NCBI RefSeq assembly: GCF_023078275.1
Contig: NC_062974.1
Coordinates: forward strand, 21,443,119-21,507,118
From: Leguminivora glycinivorella
Lineage: Eukaryota > Arthropoda > Insecta > Lepidoptera > Tortricidae
Reading direction: 5' to 3'
DNA length: 64,000 bases
The notes under the pieces are model-generated. The model was not told the DNA's origin, searched no databases, and saw nothing but the letters and a program-made list of their open reading frames with translations. A program made the translations under genes and the position numbers. Each line of letters starts with the position of its first letter. The first letter of the stretch is position 1. Shown here one piece after another: positions 10,432 through 20,793 of this stretch.

Positions 10432-11690
10432 GTACCCCTGGAAAGGAAACCTATTTGACGACACCCATAACGACTTTTATGTCAAAGTGACAGTCAGCAA
10501 TGTCAGATTCCAAATTGATCATTAATATTGAGATCAGTACCCATGAAAACCTATTTGAAGACACCCATGATCACTTTTGTGTCAAAGTGACAGTCAACAG
10601 TGTCAGATTCCAAATTGGTCATTAGTTTTCAAACACCTCCGGATACCTATTTGACGACGCCCATGACGACTTTTGTGTCAAAGTGACAGTCAGCAATGTC
10701 AGATTCCAAATTGGTCACTAATTTTGGAATCAGCACCCCCTAAAACCTATTTTACGACACCCATGACGACTTTTGTGTCAAAGTGACAGTCAGCAATGTC
10801 AGATTGAACATTGGTCATTAATTTTGGAATCAGCACCCCTAAAACCTATTTTACGACACCCATGACGACTTTTGTGTCAGAGTGACAGTCAGCAATGTCA
10901 GATTGAACATTGGTCATTAATTTTGGAATCAGCACCCCCTAAAACCTATTTTACGACACCCATGACGACTTTTGTGTCAGAGTGACAGTCAGCAATATCA
11001 GATTGAACATTGGTCATTAATTTTGGAATCAGCACCCCTAAAACCTATTTTACGACACCCATGACGACTTTTGTGTCAAAGTGACAGTCAGCAATGTCAG
11101 ATTCCACATTGGTCATTAATTTTGGAATCAGCACCCCTAAAACCTATTTTACGACACCCATGACGACTTTTGTGTCAAAGTGACAGTCAGCAATGTCAGA
11201 TTCAAATTGGTCATTAATTTTGGAATCAGCACCCCTAAAACCTATTTTACGACACCCATAACGACTTTTGTGTCAGAGTGACAGTCAGCAATGTCAGATT
11301 GAACATTAGTCATTAATTTTGGAATCAGCACCTCCTAAAACCTATTTTACGACACCCATGACGACTTTTGTGTCAAAGTGACAGTCAGCAATGTCAGATT
11401 CCACATTGGTCATTAATTTTGGAATCAGCACCCCTAAAACCTATTTTACGACACCCATGACGACTTTTGTGTCAAAGTGACAGTCAGCAATGTCAGATTC
11501 CAAATTGGTCATTCATTTTGGAATCAGCACCCCTAAAACCTATTTTACGACACCCATGACGACTTTTGTGTCAGAGTGACAGTCAGCAATGTCAGATTGA
11601 ACATTAGTCATTAATTTTGGAATCAGCACCTCCTAAAACCTATTTTACGACACCCATGACGACTTTTGTGTCAAAGTGACAGTCAGCAAT
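10432..11690 (-). repeat. 100-bp tandem array, right arm in opposite orientation, about 13 copies
   Basis: The same unit reversed, with AAACCTATT near 10447, 10547, 10643, 10742, 10841, 10941, 11041, 11139, 11237, 11337, 11437, 11536 and 11636. The last copy stops at 11690. A sub-variant with GATTGAACATT in place of GATTCCACATT recurs in alternating fashion, suggesting block duplication of several units. With the left arm this makes an inverted repeat about 1 kb long on each side of 10431. Confidence 0.95.
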
Positions 11691-11948
11691 CTGAGGTACT
11701 ACATATTCGTAATCTGAAAGTAATCAAGTCAATAATTTCAGTTATTTTGAATCGACTATGATTCCGAATTATTGGTAATAGTAATGATTGTATAGATGAT
11801 TAGTGATTCCTTTACATGTAATGGTAATTTACCGTTTCACTTGATTACATTACAAGTAATCTGACACCCAGTAGTGTCAGATTACAAAGTAAAATCAAGT
11901 AATCGTGTAATCCGGAATCGATTACGATTTCCCCATCTCTGGGTTTAG
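11691..11948. repeat. GTAATC-rich segment ending CCCCATCTCTGGG
   Basis: Repeated short words around GTAATC, AATCGATTACG and TTACATGTAATGG fill this stretch, which ends with TTTCCCCATCTCTGGG. The end resembles the CCCATCTCTA terminus of the hAT-like element at 51609-52523. No matching left terminus is visible, so it may be a truncated hAT-type piece. Confidence 0.5.
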
Positions 11949-12990
11949 TTATATGGTTCATTGGTACTGGTGACCACCATCTGGCTCCATCATCAGACCC
12001 TGAGTACCACCTCTTGTCAAAGGTCTTGTTGAGACGAACCCAACGAGCCTAAACACGAAGTCGTTTACTTACATGGTTCACTGGTACTGGTGACCACCTT
12101 CTGGCTCCATCATCAGATCCCGAGTACCATCTTGATGTGTCTTATCATCTTGACCGTATTGTAATTTTCACATTTTTATCATCACAACGTTGTAATACTT
12201 TAACATTTAAACATAACAAAGTATTACAAAAGCAAAGCAAATATTTACGGATCTAGGATCAAATTCGTTGGTCGCTGTTTACACACACACAATGCGAGGA
12301 TAGCCCGTGTAGAAACAAGGCGTCCGACCCACACAACAATAAATATTCTCGACGTTTGCGATGAAAACTCGGAGACCAAAGCGACATACGTCTTACCTCC
12401 TCGAGCTCCGGCGCGGCACTGAAATCGCAGGCGTCCGTCGCCGGTAAAATAGCGACAGGAAGGCTAGTTTTCAAAAAATTGGCAAAAAATCATGATAAAA
12501 TATTATAACGACAAATGGATAACAGCAGTTTAAGCACATTGTGCAGATTATTTATATACTAAAATAACTTCGATAACATGTAGATTTTCGGAGAAATGAT
12601 CACTTGTTTCGATGTATTTTCAAGACAAAATTGAGTTCGTTTTACTTTCAATTTCTCAATTTCAAAGGATTAAATGATAAATATTGTTTAATGGGCCTTA
12701 AGTACAAGATATTTGGAACTTAAATTTACCTCATTTATGAGAGTGATCTTATCAAATTGTACATAATAAGAGCTCCGAATTCTGTGCTTCACGCGGTTTT
12801 TCCTAAACGAGCATCAGAAAAACAATCATTACTAATTGAAAAAGCTTTTTTTTTCATATGTTTTTTATTTAACCGACAGTTAATAAGATGTTCTAACTGA
12901 AACAAGTACTTTCACTGTCTTTTAGTATGAGTAAAGTGTACAATTTTGTCGATAAATATTGTGCATTTTACAATATATCGCCTTTTTTTG
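11949..12990. other. Right part of the foldback transposon
   Basis: Two copies of the GGTCTGATGATGGAGCC block in reverse orientation (11950-12020, 12072-12140) are separated by a unique segment with AGACGAACCCAACGAGCC. The rest to 12990 is AT-rich, with a few short frames such as 12259-12474 (-) that show no domain. Confidence 0.7.
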
Positions 12991-13005
12991 TCATAGCGCT
13001 CTTAA

Positions 13006-13359
13006 ATGATTAAGAACGATTGAAGGGTCCCAAGTAAAATCATATCGTGGATTTGGAGACCGCAGTTTGTATACTCCCGTCATAAAACGTTTCACAGTTG
13101 GATTATTTATAACATTATTATTCAATATTAATGACAAAACTGCTTTCGCAGTATTAATTGATCCAAATTGACAACCTTGATTAAAAAGTAATGTGAAATA
13201 ATCTAATACTTCTGCTACGCCGACATCAAAAATATCATAACATTTTTCCTTACAAAATATATACCATTTCTTTAAATAACAATTATATTGCTTAAGTGTG
13301 GTTTCTGTAAGTGACGCTAGCATGATGTCTGCCGCTTCTGCAGGAGTGCCTTGCCTCAT
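13006..13359 (-). pseudogene. DIRS tyrosine recombinase, N-terminal part (split)
   Basis: Starts ATG at 13359, overlapping the RT stop codon as ATGA. The first ~118 residues have the helical core-binding character seen before the catalytic domain in DIRS recombinases: SLTETTLKQYNCYLKKW, then FTLLFNQGCQFGSINTAKAV and PTVKRFMTGVYKLRSPNPRY. The native frame runs to TTAA at 13002-13005; beyond it the frame hits a stop after a few residues encoded by the inserted element. Confidence 0.92.
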
Positions 13360-15477
13360 GAACGCCGCCCGGACAACACTCCGGCAACCAGGGTAAGGCT
13401 CCTGTGCAGCTTGTGTTCGACACTGTAAGGGGAGGACAATAAATTTGGTTTAGGTGGGAGTTCTATTCGTTCAGAAATCAATAATCTCTCAAAAAGAGGA
13501 AACCAGGGTTGTGTAGGCCATAGTGGCACAACAACAATGCCCTCCGCTTTATCTGTTATTATCTTTTGCAACATCCTAAGTATTAGACAAAATGGTGGAA
13601 AGGCGTAAAAGAAATACGACGACCAAGATATGGTAAACGCGTCGATATTGTACGCGTCAGGATCACGATGCCACGAAACAAATCTAGTACATTTTTTGTT
13701 TATTCGACTCGCAAAGAGGTCAATCTCTGGACTTTTGTTTAAAAAATTACAAATTTTCCGAAAGGCACTGTCGGCTAGCTCCCACTCAATGTCTGCATGT
13801 TTCCGGCGTGATTCTGCATCTGCTATATCGTTGTTTTCTGAACGAACGTACGAAGCAAATATATGTATATCGCGTTCCTCGCACCATTGCCATATCTGTC
13901 GGCTTAATTCACTCAGATGTGGGAATCGAACACCACCCATGTGATTGATATATGAAATCGCAGTGGTATTGTCTATCCTTAGCAAAATCTCACAATTTTT
14001 GTAATCTTTAGCAAATATTTTTAAACCAAAAAACGCGGCAGTTAACTCTAGACAATTAATGTGTTGCCCAAGCTCATGACTGGACCACTGACCACTGGCT
14101 GTCATATCTGAGCAACTTGCTCCCCAGCCTGTTAGCGACGCATCAGAAAATATCTCTAATTGATAATTTCCTGTCTTGATCGGATTACTACATGTTTCTA
14201 TATTATATATCCACCAATCTAGATCATCATCTAAGCTACCCGGAATGCTAATGTATTGATCATAGTCATCATTTTTACTTAAATAAAGAAATTTGATTCT
14301 TTCCAATCTCTTAGTATACAACCAGCCGTATGGTACTGCCGGACAAACAGAAATTAATAATCCTATCAAGTGTGCGAAATTACGAAGTTTACATCTTCGA
14401 ATGGATTTAAAGTATAAAAGTTCGTCTTTAATCCTCTCTCGTTTTTCGCATGGAATATTAATTGTCAAATTTGCAGAATTGAAACTAAACCCAAGAAAAT
14501 TTGCCGTTCGACTTGGTGTACCTATTGATTTATCAACATTTATTGTAAATCCTAATGATTCTAACAAGTCTTTCGTTACATTAAAGTTATGTAAGCAGTT
14601 AGAATACGTGTCACCGAAGAGTAACAAGTCGTCTAAGTAAACGACTGATAAAAAACCTTGATTGCGCAAAAACTGCACAACAGGACGCATTAACTTCGTG
14701 AATATGTACGGAGCAATATTTAGGCCGAATGGACATACCAAGAATTCGTATGTTTTATTTTTCCAAAGAAATCGTAAATATTTTCTGTAATCAGGATCAA
14801 TATTTATCGCAAAATAGGCGTCTTTCAAATCTATTGAACACATGTAAGCGTTTTTTGATAAAAGTCTCATTGCTGTCCTATAATCTTCGAGTTTGAAGTG
14901 CGGGGTACATATAAACTTATTCAATGATTTTAAATTTAGAATGAATCTATTTTTTCCATTACTCTTTTTAATAAGAAAAAATACTGGACAAGAATTGATC
15001 CTGACACGGATCACATTCTTGTATGGCACCAGCACTAATAAGTTTTTTGACTTCCTCGTTCATACTCGTCTCGTGTGCAACCGACTCGGGTTTGTTAACA
15101 GGAATATTCGATTGAGATATACAATCCGATATTGGAATACGCACACCACGGACCCAAGACAATACGGTGGGATCCTTGGTAATGCCTAACCATACTTTAT
15201 AAAAAAATTGAAGTCTACCAGCCTGAGGTTGTGTATCAGCATCCGATGCTAGCGGCGCGAGGTCCGGGTGTGCGGCCGCGGCGGCGGCGCTCGGCGGTCG
15301 CTCGCGCGGCGGGACGGCGGCGGCGGTCTGCGCCCGCCACGCGTGTAGCTCGTCCTCGCTGGCGTCTGGCGACTCTGGCGAGGCGGCGGCCGCGACGCCG
15401 ACGACGGTTGCCCCCTCCAGTTTAAAGCCCTCGATGTCGACGGTCCTGCTCCTGCCTGTTGGTGCTTGGGCGTCCAT
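13356..15477 (-). pseudogene. DIRS reverse transcriptase / RNase H / MT-like polyprotein, one frameshift
   Basis: Starts ATG at 15477, inside the 3' part of gag in another frame. The frame breaks at about 14980, where a run of six T contains one base too many; the remaining 1,680 bases read on in the next frame. Counting one fewer base gives exactly 707 codons. In the downstream 559-residue frame, RT motif A is SIDLKDAY (67-74), motif B CPFGLNIAP (101-109) and the catalytic YLDD is at 133-136. An RNase H region follows with FSDASL, LELTA and RIDNTTA acidic positions. The C-terminal part, with PEIDLFASRINKK, YAFPPF and VPLWPTQPWFP, matches the methyltransferase-like region of DIRS polyproteins. 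Family assignment is certain; activity is lost unless the shift is bypassed. Confidence 0.95.
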
Positions 15478-17278
15478 TTAGGCTTTGTGACAGTCGGTCT
15501 CAATTCTGCTCCGGTTTTAGTCATTGCTTTTATTGACTTCAGACTTTCTTGTAATTCTTTACCAAAAAGCAAACTATCGCGCTTTAAGTCCTTAATATTA
15601 TCCTTGATCTCCTTATTTAAACTAGGCACCAAGAAATTACGCCTGCTCTGAGTCTCTGAAAAATGTAAGTGACATAATAGTCTACCTGTATCGCTCAGTG
15701 ACTTTATGATCCCCTGTTTGTTGTTGTCTAAAGTTGAATCTGTTGTCAAGATATTCGACAATGTATTGGCAACTCCTGTTATAATAGTCGAGAGCAACTT
15801 TTGTTTGTCACTTAGAATATTATCCCGTTTTAAAACATTATCATTACACGCCACCTTAATCTCGGGATTGAGTATAGGAGCTTGCGCTAATTTTAAATTT
15901 TCTGGTATTTCGTAACGTTTTAAAATATCATTCTTAATATCGTCCTTCATACCATTAACTAGAATGTCGGACCATCTCGTCGAGATATCGTCGTGAATGC
16001 AAGGACCAAATGTTTCTTCTTTTACGGGCTCATCGCCCAACAAACATAATAAACCGGGATCAAGCGCGGTCACAATCGGCGTAGATTCTTGTAAACCAAT
16101 TTGTTCACCGGTCACCTGTGTGGTGGTAGCTGCGGATGTAGGCGCGGGAGCGGGCGCAGCCGGCGTGGTGGTCGCGGCCGCGGGCGCGCACGCCGGCGCG
16201 GCGGCGGCGGCGGGTGCGGGAGGGGGCGCGGGGGCCGGCGCGTCCACCGCGCGGGGCCCGGCGGCGCTTCTATTCTGTATGACCACCGATCGCAGCCCGC
16301 CAGCAGCAGGCAGCGCACCCGACGTTGAAGCACCGACCTCATCATCGGTTAAGTCGTATACAGTATTGTTGGTCAATGGGGATTCTGTAACAATACGGTC
16401 AAATACCCTTCACAATGCTGCTCTAATTTCAGCAACAAAAAATAAGTGTCCATTATCTTTGACCCTTATCTCTAGACATAATGTTTTCAATCAGAGACCA
16501 ACGCTTATACTGGTCAGACATCATAAGCGGCTCGGTGATCTTTGTGAATTGCCCATTTGGTAGGGTAATAGGTAGTGTTTCTACCGCCTACTTCCTCGAT
16601 GTTGGATGTTATACTATAACTACGTACGTATCTACATACGTATCTACATATCTATATACCTACGTATAGTACACATATAAGCCGTTGTAATTAACGTAAT
16701 TAATGTTCTTAGACATAGGCAGTCGTGCTACAGTCTCGCGGACTGTAGTCTAGACATCAGTCTAGACTACAGTCCGCGCATTCATAACTATCAAAGTATG
16801 CTATCAAGCATTGACAATTTGCCGCAACCAGGTATTTTACCTATAGTATTCCGGCATAGCCTCACGGACTGATGCTCTAGGAATATATGTGCTTCCCTTT
16901 TACACAGCGATCAACCTCTCGGATTGAACTGAAGGTATAAATTAGGGTCGGTAATAGCCTTACAGACTATACTCATTGCACAATGTATCTATTTAATAAA
17001 ACAAAGCTGGCATGTACATAGGACACATTCTATCAAATGATTAGACGAAGATAATTGAAAATCTTACCTTCATATTGCGAATCCTCTAGCAAGGGATCGG
17101 GCTCACCGATATCTTGGTCCGCATACTCATATTCATTATCTGTATATGAGGACGTACTAGGGCTATAACTACGATGACGGCGCCTGCGACGAATCTTCAA
17201 TCTTTTCCTCTCGAGACTTCGGATTTTTCTTTCCAAGTAATCTTCCTCATCTTCCTCACGATGTTTGCGTTTTCCCAT
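15249..17278 (-). CDS. DIRS gag-like protein, two exons (join 17278-17068, 16384-15249)
   Basis: Exon 1 starts ATG at 17278 (MGKRKHREEDEEDYLERK) and encodes a charged, arginine-rich N-terminus (KRLKIRRRRRHRSYS) followed by an acidic tract. It ends at a strong donor, AAG|GTAAGA. Exon 2 starts after TTGTTACAG at 16385 and enters TNNTVYDLTDDEVG in frame. The spliced length is 1,347 bases, exactly 448 codons plus stop. Exon 2 contains a long Ala/Pro-rich linker, a central region (about 16060-15560) without known motifs, and a basic Ser/Arg/Pro-rich C-terminus. No CCHC zinc knuckle is seen. The last 229 bases overlap the RT ORF. By position and composition it is the nucleic-acid-binding gag of DIRS elements. 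The splice is inferred from sequence only. Confidence 0.82.
16385..17067 (-). other. Predicted 683-bp intron in the DIRS gag gene
   Basis: It begins GTAAGA and ends TTGTTACAG on the minus strand, and its removal keeps the frame (phase 1). Both ends of the interval contain in-frame stops, so unspliced RNA could not make the long gag. It contains the near-perfect hairpin at 16737-16778 and a run of TACGTA/ATCTACATA repeats at 16620-16665. Confidence 0.75.
16737..16778. repeat. Perfect hairpin, 19-bp arms and 4-base loop
   Basis: CGCGGACTGTAGTCTAGAC, loop ATCA, then the exact complement. It lies inside the predicted gag intron of the DIRS element. It could be a structured element of the retrotransposon RNA or the remains of a tiny insertion; no target duplication is evident. 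Confidence 0.9.
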
Positions 17279-17372
17279 TTTATCCGCAAACACAAAACAC
17301 TACACTAAACTTAGTAAAAACACAATTATTTCACTAACAAAGGAAAAGTACGTGCACGATGGCCGCCACACA

Positions 17373-17518
17373 AAACGTGTATGAAATACCCCCAATTTAG
17401 GCGAGATATTTTTTTGTTAAAAATGTTACTCTAAAATTGTGTACGATGGCAGCACATTCGCGTGCTACTACATGTAAAGTATAGTGTAATCACGAAGGGC
17501 GAATCACAGAAGTTTAAT
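17373..17518 (-). repeat. DIRS right terminus (inverted terminal repeat, 5' end as transcribed)
   Basis: The repeat is the partner of 7903-8037. The element stops in the TTTAATA after GAATCACAGAAG, where similarity to the circle-junction copy ends. Transcription presumably starts within this repeat and reads leftward into gag. Confidence 0.93.
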
Positions 17519-17892
17519 ATATGCTTGTAACATAAACCTCGTGTTCAGATATTTTTGTTCACGTGAGTGTTTACATGCAAATCACCGCCACTGTACTATT
17601 AAATCATTGTAATCAAACACTCCTTGCATAAATTACGGTTCAAATGGATTATCTCGTTCTTGAACTATACAAGTTTTCGTGTCCCTAAACCGTAATATGT
17701 AACCGTAAGAATTTGCACTTTGTAGCACTTCCTAGTTACCAAGTTGAATTGAAAGGTATGTATAAAGTATGCATAGTAATTTAACGAAATTAAAATAGCT
17801 AAATCGTATATCGTATCAATATTGAAAGTATTTTTGTTATCCAAACCTTCTTACCTTCTATGTAGAGCGTTAGCGATTTGCCACTCTTCTAT
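17519..17892. other. Noncoding flank of the DIRS element
   Basis: I see no gene or repeat here; it is AT-rich sequence between the DIRS right end and a SINE. Confidence 0.5.
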
Positions 17893-18150
17893 GGGCTCTT
17901 TTATCCCGGCATTTTGCCACGGCTCATGGGAGCCTGGGGTCCGCTTTGACAACTAATCCCAAGATTTGGCGTAGGCACTATATTTACGAAAGCTACTGCC
18001 ACCTGACCTTCCAACCCGAAGGGTAACTAGGCCTTATTGGAATTAGTCCTGTTTTCTCACGATGTTTTCCTTCACCGAAAAGCGACTGGCAAATATCAAA
18101 TGATATTTCGCACATAAGTTTCGAAAAACTCATTGGTGTCATTATTAATG
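17893..18150 (-). mobile_element. tRNA-derived SINE (family B), head missing
   Basis: Reversed, it reads GGCTCATGGGAGCCTGGGGT-type body, AGGCCTTATTGGAATTAGTC and TTCCTTCACCGAAAAGCG, as in the copy at 45672, and stops near ACTCATTGGTGTC. The tRNA-like head with its promoter boxes is absent, so this copy is 5'-truncated. Confidence 0.85.
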
Positions 18151-20500
18151 ACTGATAAATCGATATTGTGTCAGAGCCAGAGCCCTGAAGCCGGAACTTG
18201 GTTACCGTGATAATATATTATGGCGGTAATTAATTTGAGACGCGTGCGCAATAGCATATCCTTATTAGAAATATCTTAAGCGCCTTCATTCCTATAGAAA
18301 TATAACATTGCAGTTTATCGCGAAATGTGTAATAAATATCGTAACGTGGTTCTAAATACTGAAATAATAAATGGTTGGTTGCGCGCTGTTTGCCAATTTT
18401 ACGTGTAATCTCGGGAAATATTAAAAAGTTAGTGTTACTTACCACTTATTAAATTTAGCTGATGGATTGGTGTAAAGATGTTGACTGTTATTTCAAAAGA
18501 CCTGCATCTATAGCTTTTTATTTATTTCTAATTGAACAGTTAATTAAATATATAATTATTGGAGCTTTATAATTAATAATTTAAATACATTTTTCGTTTT
18601 AGCGTGAGTAAGCAATTGAAAAAGGCGGTTGTGACCACGTACCAACTAAATAAGTAGGTATGAAAATTAATCATAGTAATAGTTTTGACCGCAACTACAG
18701 CGAGCTATCATACTTAGTTTAAACATGTCGGAATATGTACTTAAAGAATCATATTTTTTTAAATCTTACTAAGCTAATAGGCTGTTACACACTAGCTCTA
18801 AATATTAAAAATACTTGCTATAATTGTACTTAAATTACTTCCTTACAGGGCTATAGAAATTGTGACACGTAATTTTCATCAGTTACCAAACATCTATTAA
18901 GATAACACACGACCTACCATAACTTCATTATCGCCTAATAACGTTATCAGTATTACATAATTTAATGCGAATAACACAACCTTAAAAAACTCCTATCTAA
19001 ACAATCATGAAATCAAAAACTGAACTAACTGTGAGTTATTATAGTTCAAAATAGATATAGACAGTTTTATAATATGAACTAGTGAAGGTTACAAATATAG
19101 TAACACGATTTAAAGTACAGGTATTTATTTCAATTGAGGGTCAGCGGTTTTTCTACCAATGGAAAGTAAGTTCTCCGTTTATGAAGATAAAGTAGTGAAT
19201 GTAAGCGTTTGATCGAGGGTCAGTAATTCGGGCAGTGGACCGCCGTGCGAAATGGAAAGTGCTAACCTAGTTCGGTTTTGGGCAGTTATGCAATGATGCA
19301 GGCTGCACCGGCAGCGGAGCGGGTAATGAGTGGTTCATTTAGAAAACAATTAAAAAGATAAGGTAAATAGTAGCTGAGTAAAACTGTTTTAATGATACCT
19401 GCCAATTTATTTGGAGCGATATTTATGCAGAGTGATAAACAGACCTTCAAGAAAAGAGCGTACAGCGTACGCCCATGTTCATGTTATAGGCCGGCAACGA
19501 CTATGTTATACGACTTTACATTACAGCTTAAGTGTAGAATGAAATAAATAGTATAAAATCTAAGTTTTATTTTGATTATTAAGATCAGTAGCGTTCTAGC
19601 ATTCTATATTTATTAACACATAGCTTGAAGTTGCTTCGAACTGCGCTCGTTTTAGATATCAACGCGCGCTGCGCGATGCGGAGATATTGCTATTATATTT
19701 TCACAATAAACCATTGTGTTTATCACAAATCATAATAGGACAAACCATACAAAAAATACTGCTAGATACTTTCTCATTCATCAATTTATGGACATTTTTT
19801 AAAGAACCGAAACTCAACGTTTGTATATCTTTGCAATGAGAAGTTCCATTTGCTGTCACAAGCCCAATAAATAAACCAAAAAAGTAGGATCATTTTTAGT
19901 AAAATTTCAAAAAAAAAAAAAAAATTTCTTAAATATCAAAATACTAAGCAACTCAAGAGCTTGTTAATATATGATATAGATAAATGCGGTTATTGTACGC
20001 ATACGTATAAAAATAAAAGTACTGCTTTTATGAAGGAAATGTTAAGAATGAAAGTAAACATAAAAATCGTATAGGAATCTTTCAATGGACTTTGCGATCC
20101 CTATGTTCAATTATAATGAGTCAGACCACAGAAAAAAAATTAAGATCAACATTTATTCCATACTTAAAATAACAAGGAAATACCACAGTCATGCTGGTGG
20201 TATTATGGTATTGTAGATAAAACTGTCAATATACGTGTACAAATGTGAGATGTTTAAATGTCAAGGGATGTTTTGGTAAAGGATATAGTGATGCCTTCAA
20301 TGCTTTCATGGGTCACTGAACTAAAAAGATCGCATTCGACAAAGTACGTAAGTATTCAGTTTCCAGAAAGTCATTAAAATTATAAAATTGTATTTTTTTT
20401 ATATGACAATGCTCGCAACTTAGTGACGGTTTCGTATCAGACAAGGGCCCTCTTTATTTAATAATATATGGACTTGACTTTGAATTTTGAATGCACGCCA
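18151..20500. other. Noncoding stretch
   Basis: No supported gene, RNA or recognised mobile element. There is a pure run of about 18 A at 19907-19924. A 71-codon frame at 18230-18445 (-) has no recognisable features. Confidence 0.45.
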
Positions 20501-20600
20501 CGAATGAAAATAGCTCGTACAGTCAAAATGCCTTAAGGCATTAAGTTTGCCATTTGTACTTTATGTTGGGCAATAAAGGTGAAATAAATACATAAATAAA
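20501..20600 (+). repeat. LINE 3' tail
   Basis: The order TCGTACAGTCAAAATGCC, TTAAGGCATTAAGTTTGCC, ATTTGTACTTTATG and CAATAAAGGTGAAATAAAT is the standard 3' end of a common lepidopteran non-LTR retrotransposon, including its AATAAA signal and (AAAT)n tail. A relative with TGCCATATAGCATTAAGTCC is at 28148-28245. Confidence 0.75.
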
Positions 20601-20626
20601 CTGGGTCAAAATTCTACTATTTACAT

Positions 20627-20793
20627 TTTTACTCTACTCTGAGTTAAACTATATGCAACAAACGTACTTTTAGGCACTTGTATTTTGGAAATTGATATGT
20701 GTAAGGGGACTTATATCAATTTTCAAAATACAAGTGCCTAAAAGTACGTTTCTTGCATATATTTTAACTCAATATAGATAAAAATGTAGAGTA
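20627..20793. mobile_element. Hairpin MITE with GTACTTTTAGGCACTTGTAT arms
   Basis: The arms run from CTCTACTCTGAGTTAAA through GTACTTTTAGGCACTTGTAT to AAATTGATAT, and the complement follows after a short centre (GTGTAAGGGG). About 70 bases pair on each side with few mismatches. There is no reading frame. Confidence 0.8.

Larger units (their letters stand above)
8958..13001. mobile_element. 4,044-bp TTAA-flanked foldback transposon inside the DIRS recombinase gene
   Basis: The insertion is bounded by TTAA at 8954-8957 and 13002-13005. Its ends are imperfect inverted repeats: GAGCGTTATAAC on the left and GAGCGCTATGAC read inward from the right, followed at similar distance by GGCG. It codes for no recognisable transposase; internal open frames are short and featureless. 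Most of the middle is a large inverted array of 100-bp units. TTAA duplication suggests piggyBac-type mobilisation, but the ends do not begin CCC, so the superfamily is uncertain. Confidence 0.85.
7846..17518 (-). mobile_element. DIRS-type tyrosine-recombinase retrotransposon
   Basis: A 9.67-kb element on the minus strand with the order gag, RT/RNase H/MT-like, tyrosine recombinase, internal complementary region, inverted terminus. Its inverted terminal repeats (7903-8037, 17373-17508), internal complementary region (8131-8249) and ATGA overlap between the RT and recombinase ORFs are diagnostic of DIRS elements, which integrate through a circular DNA intermediate without target duplication (established knowledge). 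It carries two lesions: a one-base frameshift in the RT ORF and a 4,044-bp insertion in the recombinase gene. Without the insertion it would be about 5.6 kb, a normal DIRS length. Confidence 0.95.

Noticed and set aside
9451..11690. CRISPR-like array
   Set aside because: Units are contiguous 100-bp repeats with no unique spacers and lie in a eukaryotic transposon.
13630..14640. Plus-strand frames of 104 and 115 codons
   Set aside because: They lie opposite the reverse transcriptase/RNase H ORF and have no family features.
15231..16563. Several long frames on both strands in the GC-rich zone
   Set aside because: They are shadows of the Ala/Pro-rich gag and RT N-terminus; only the minus-strand frames match DIRS layout and splice phase.
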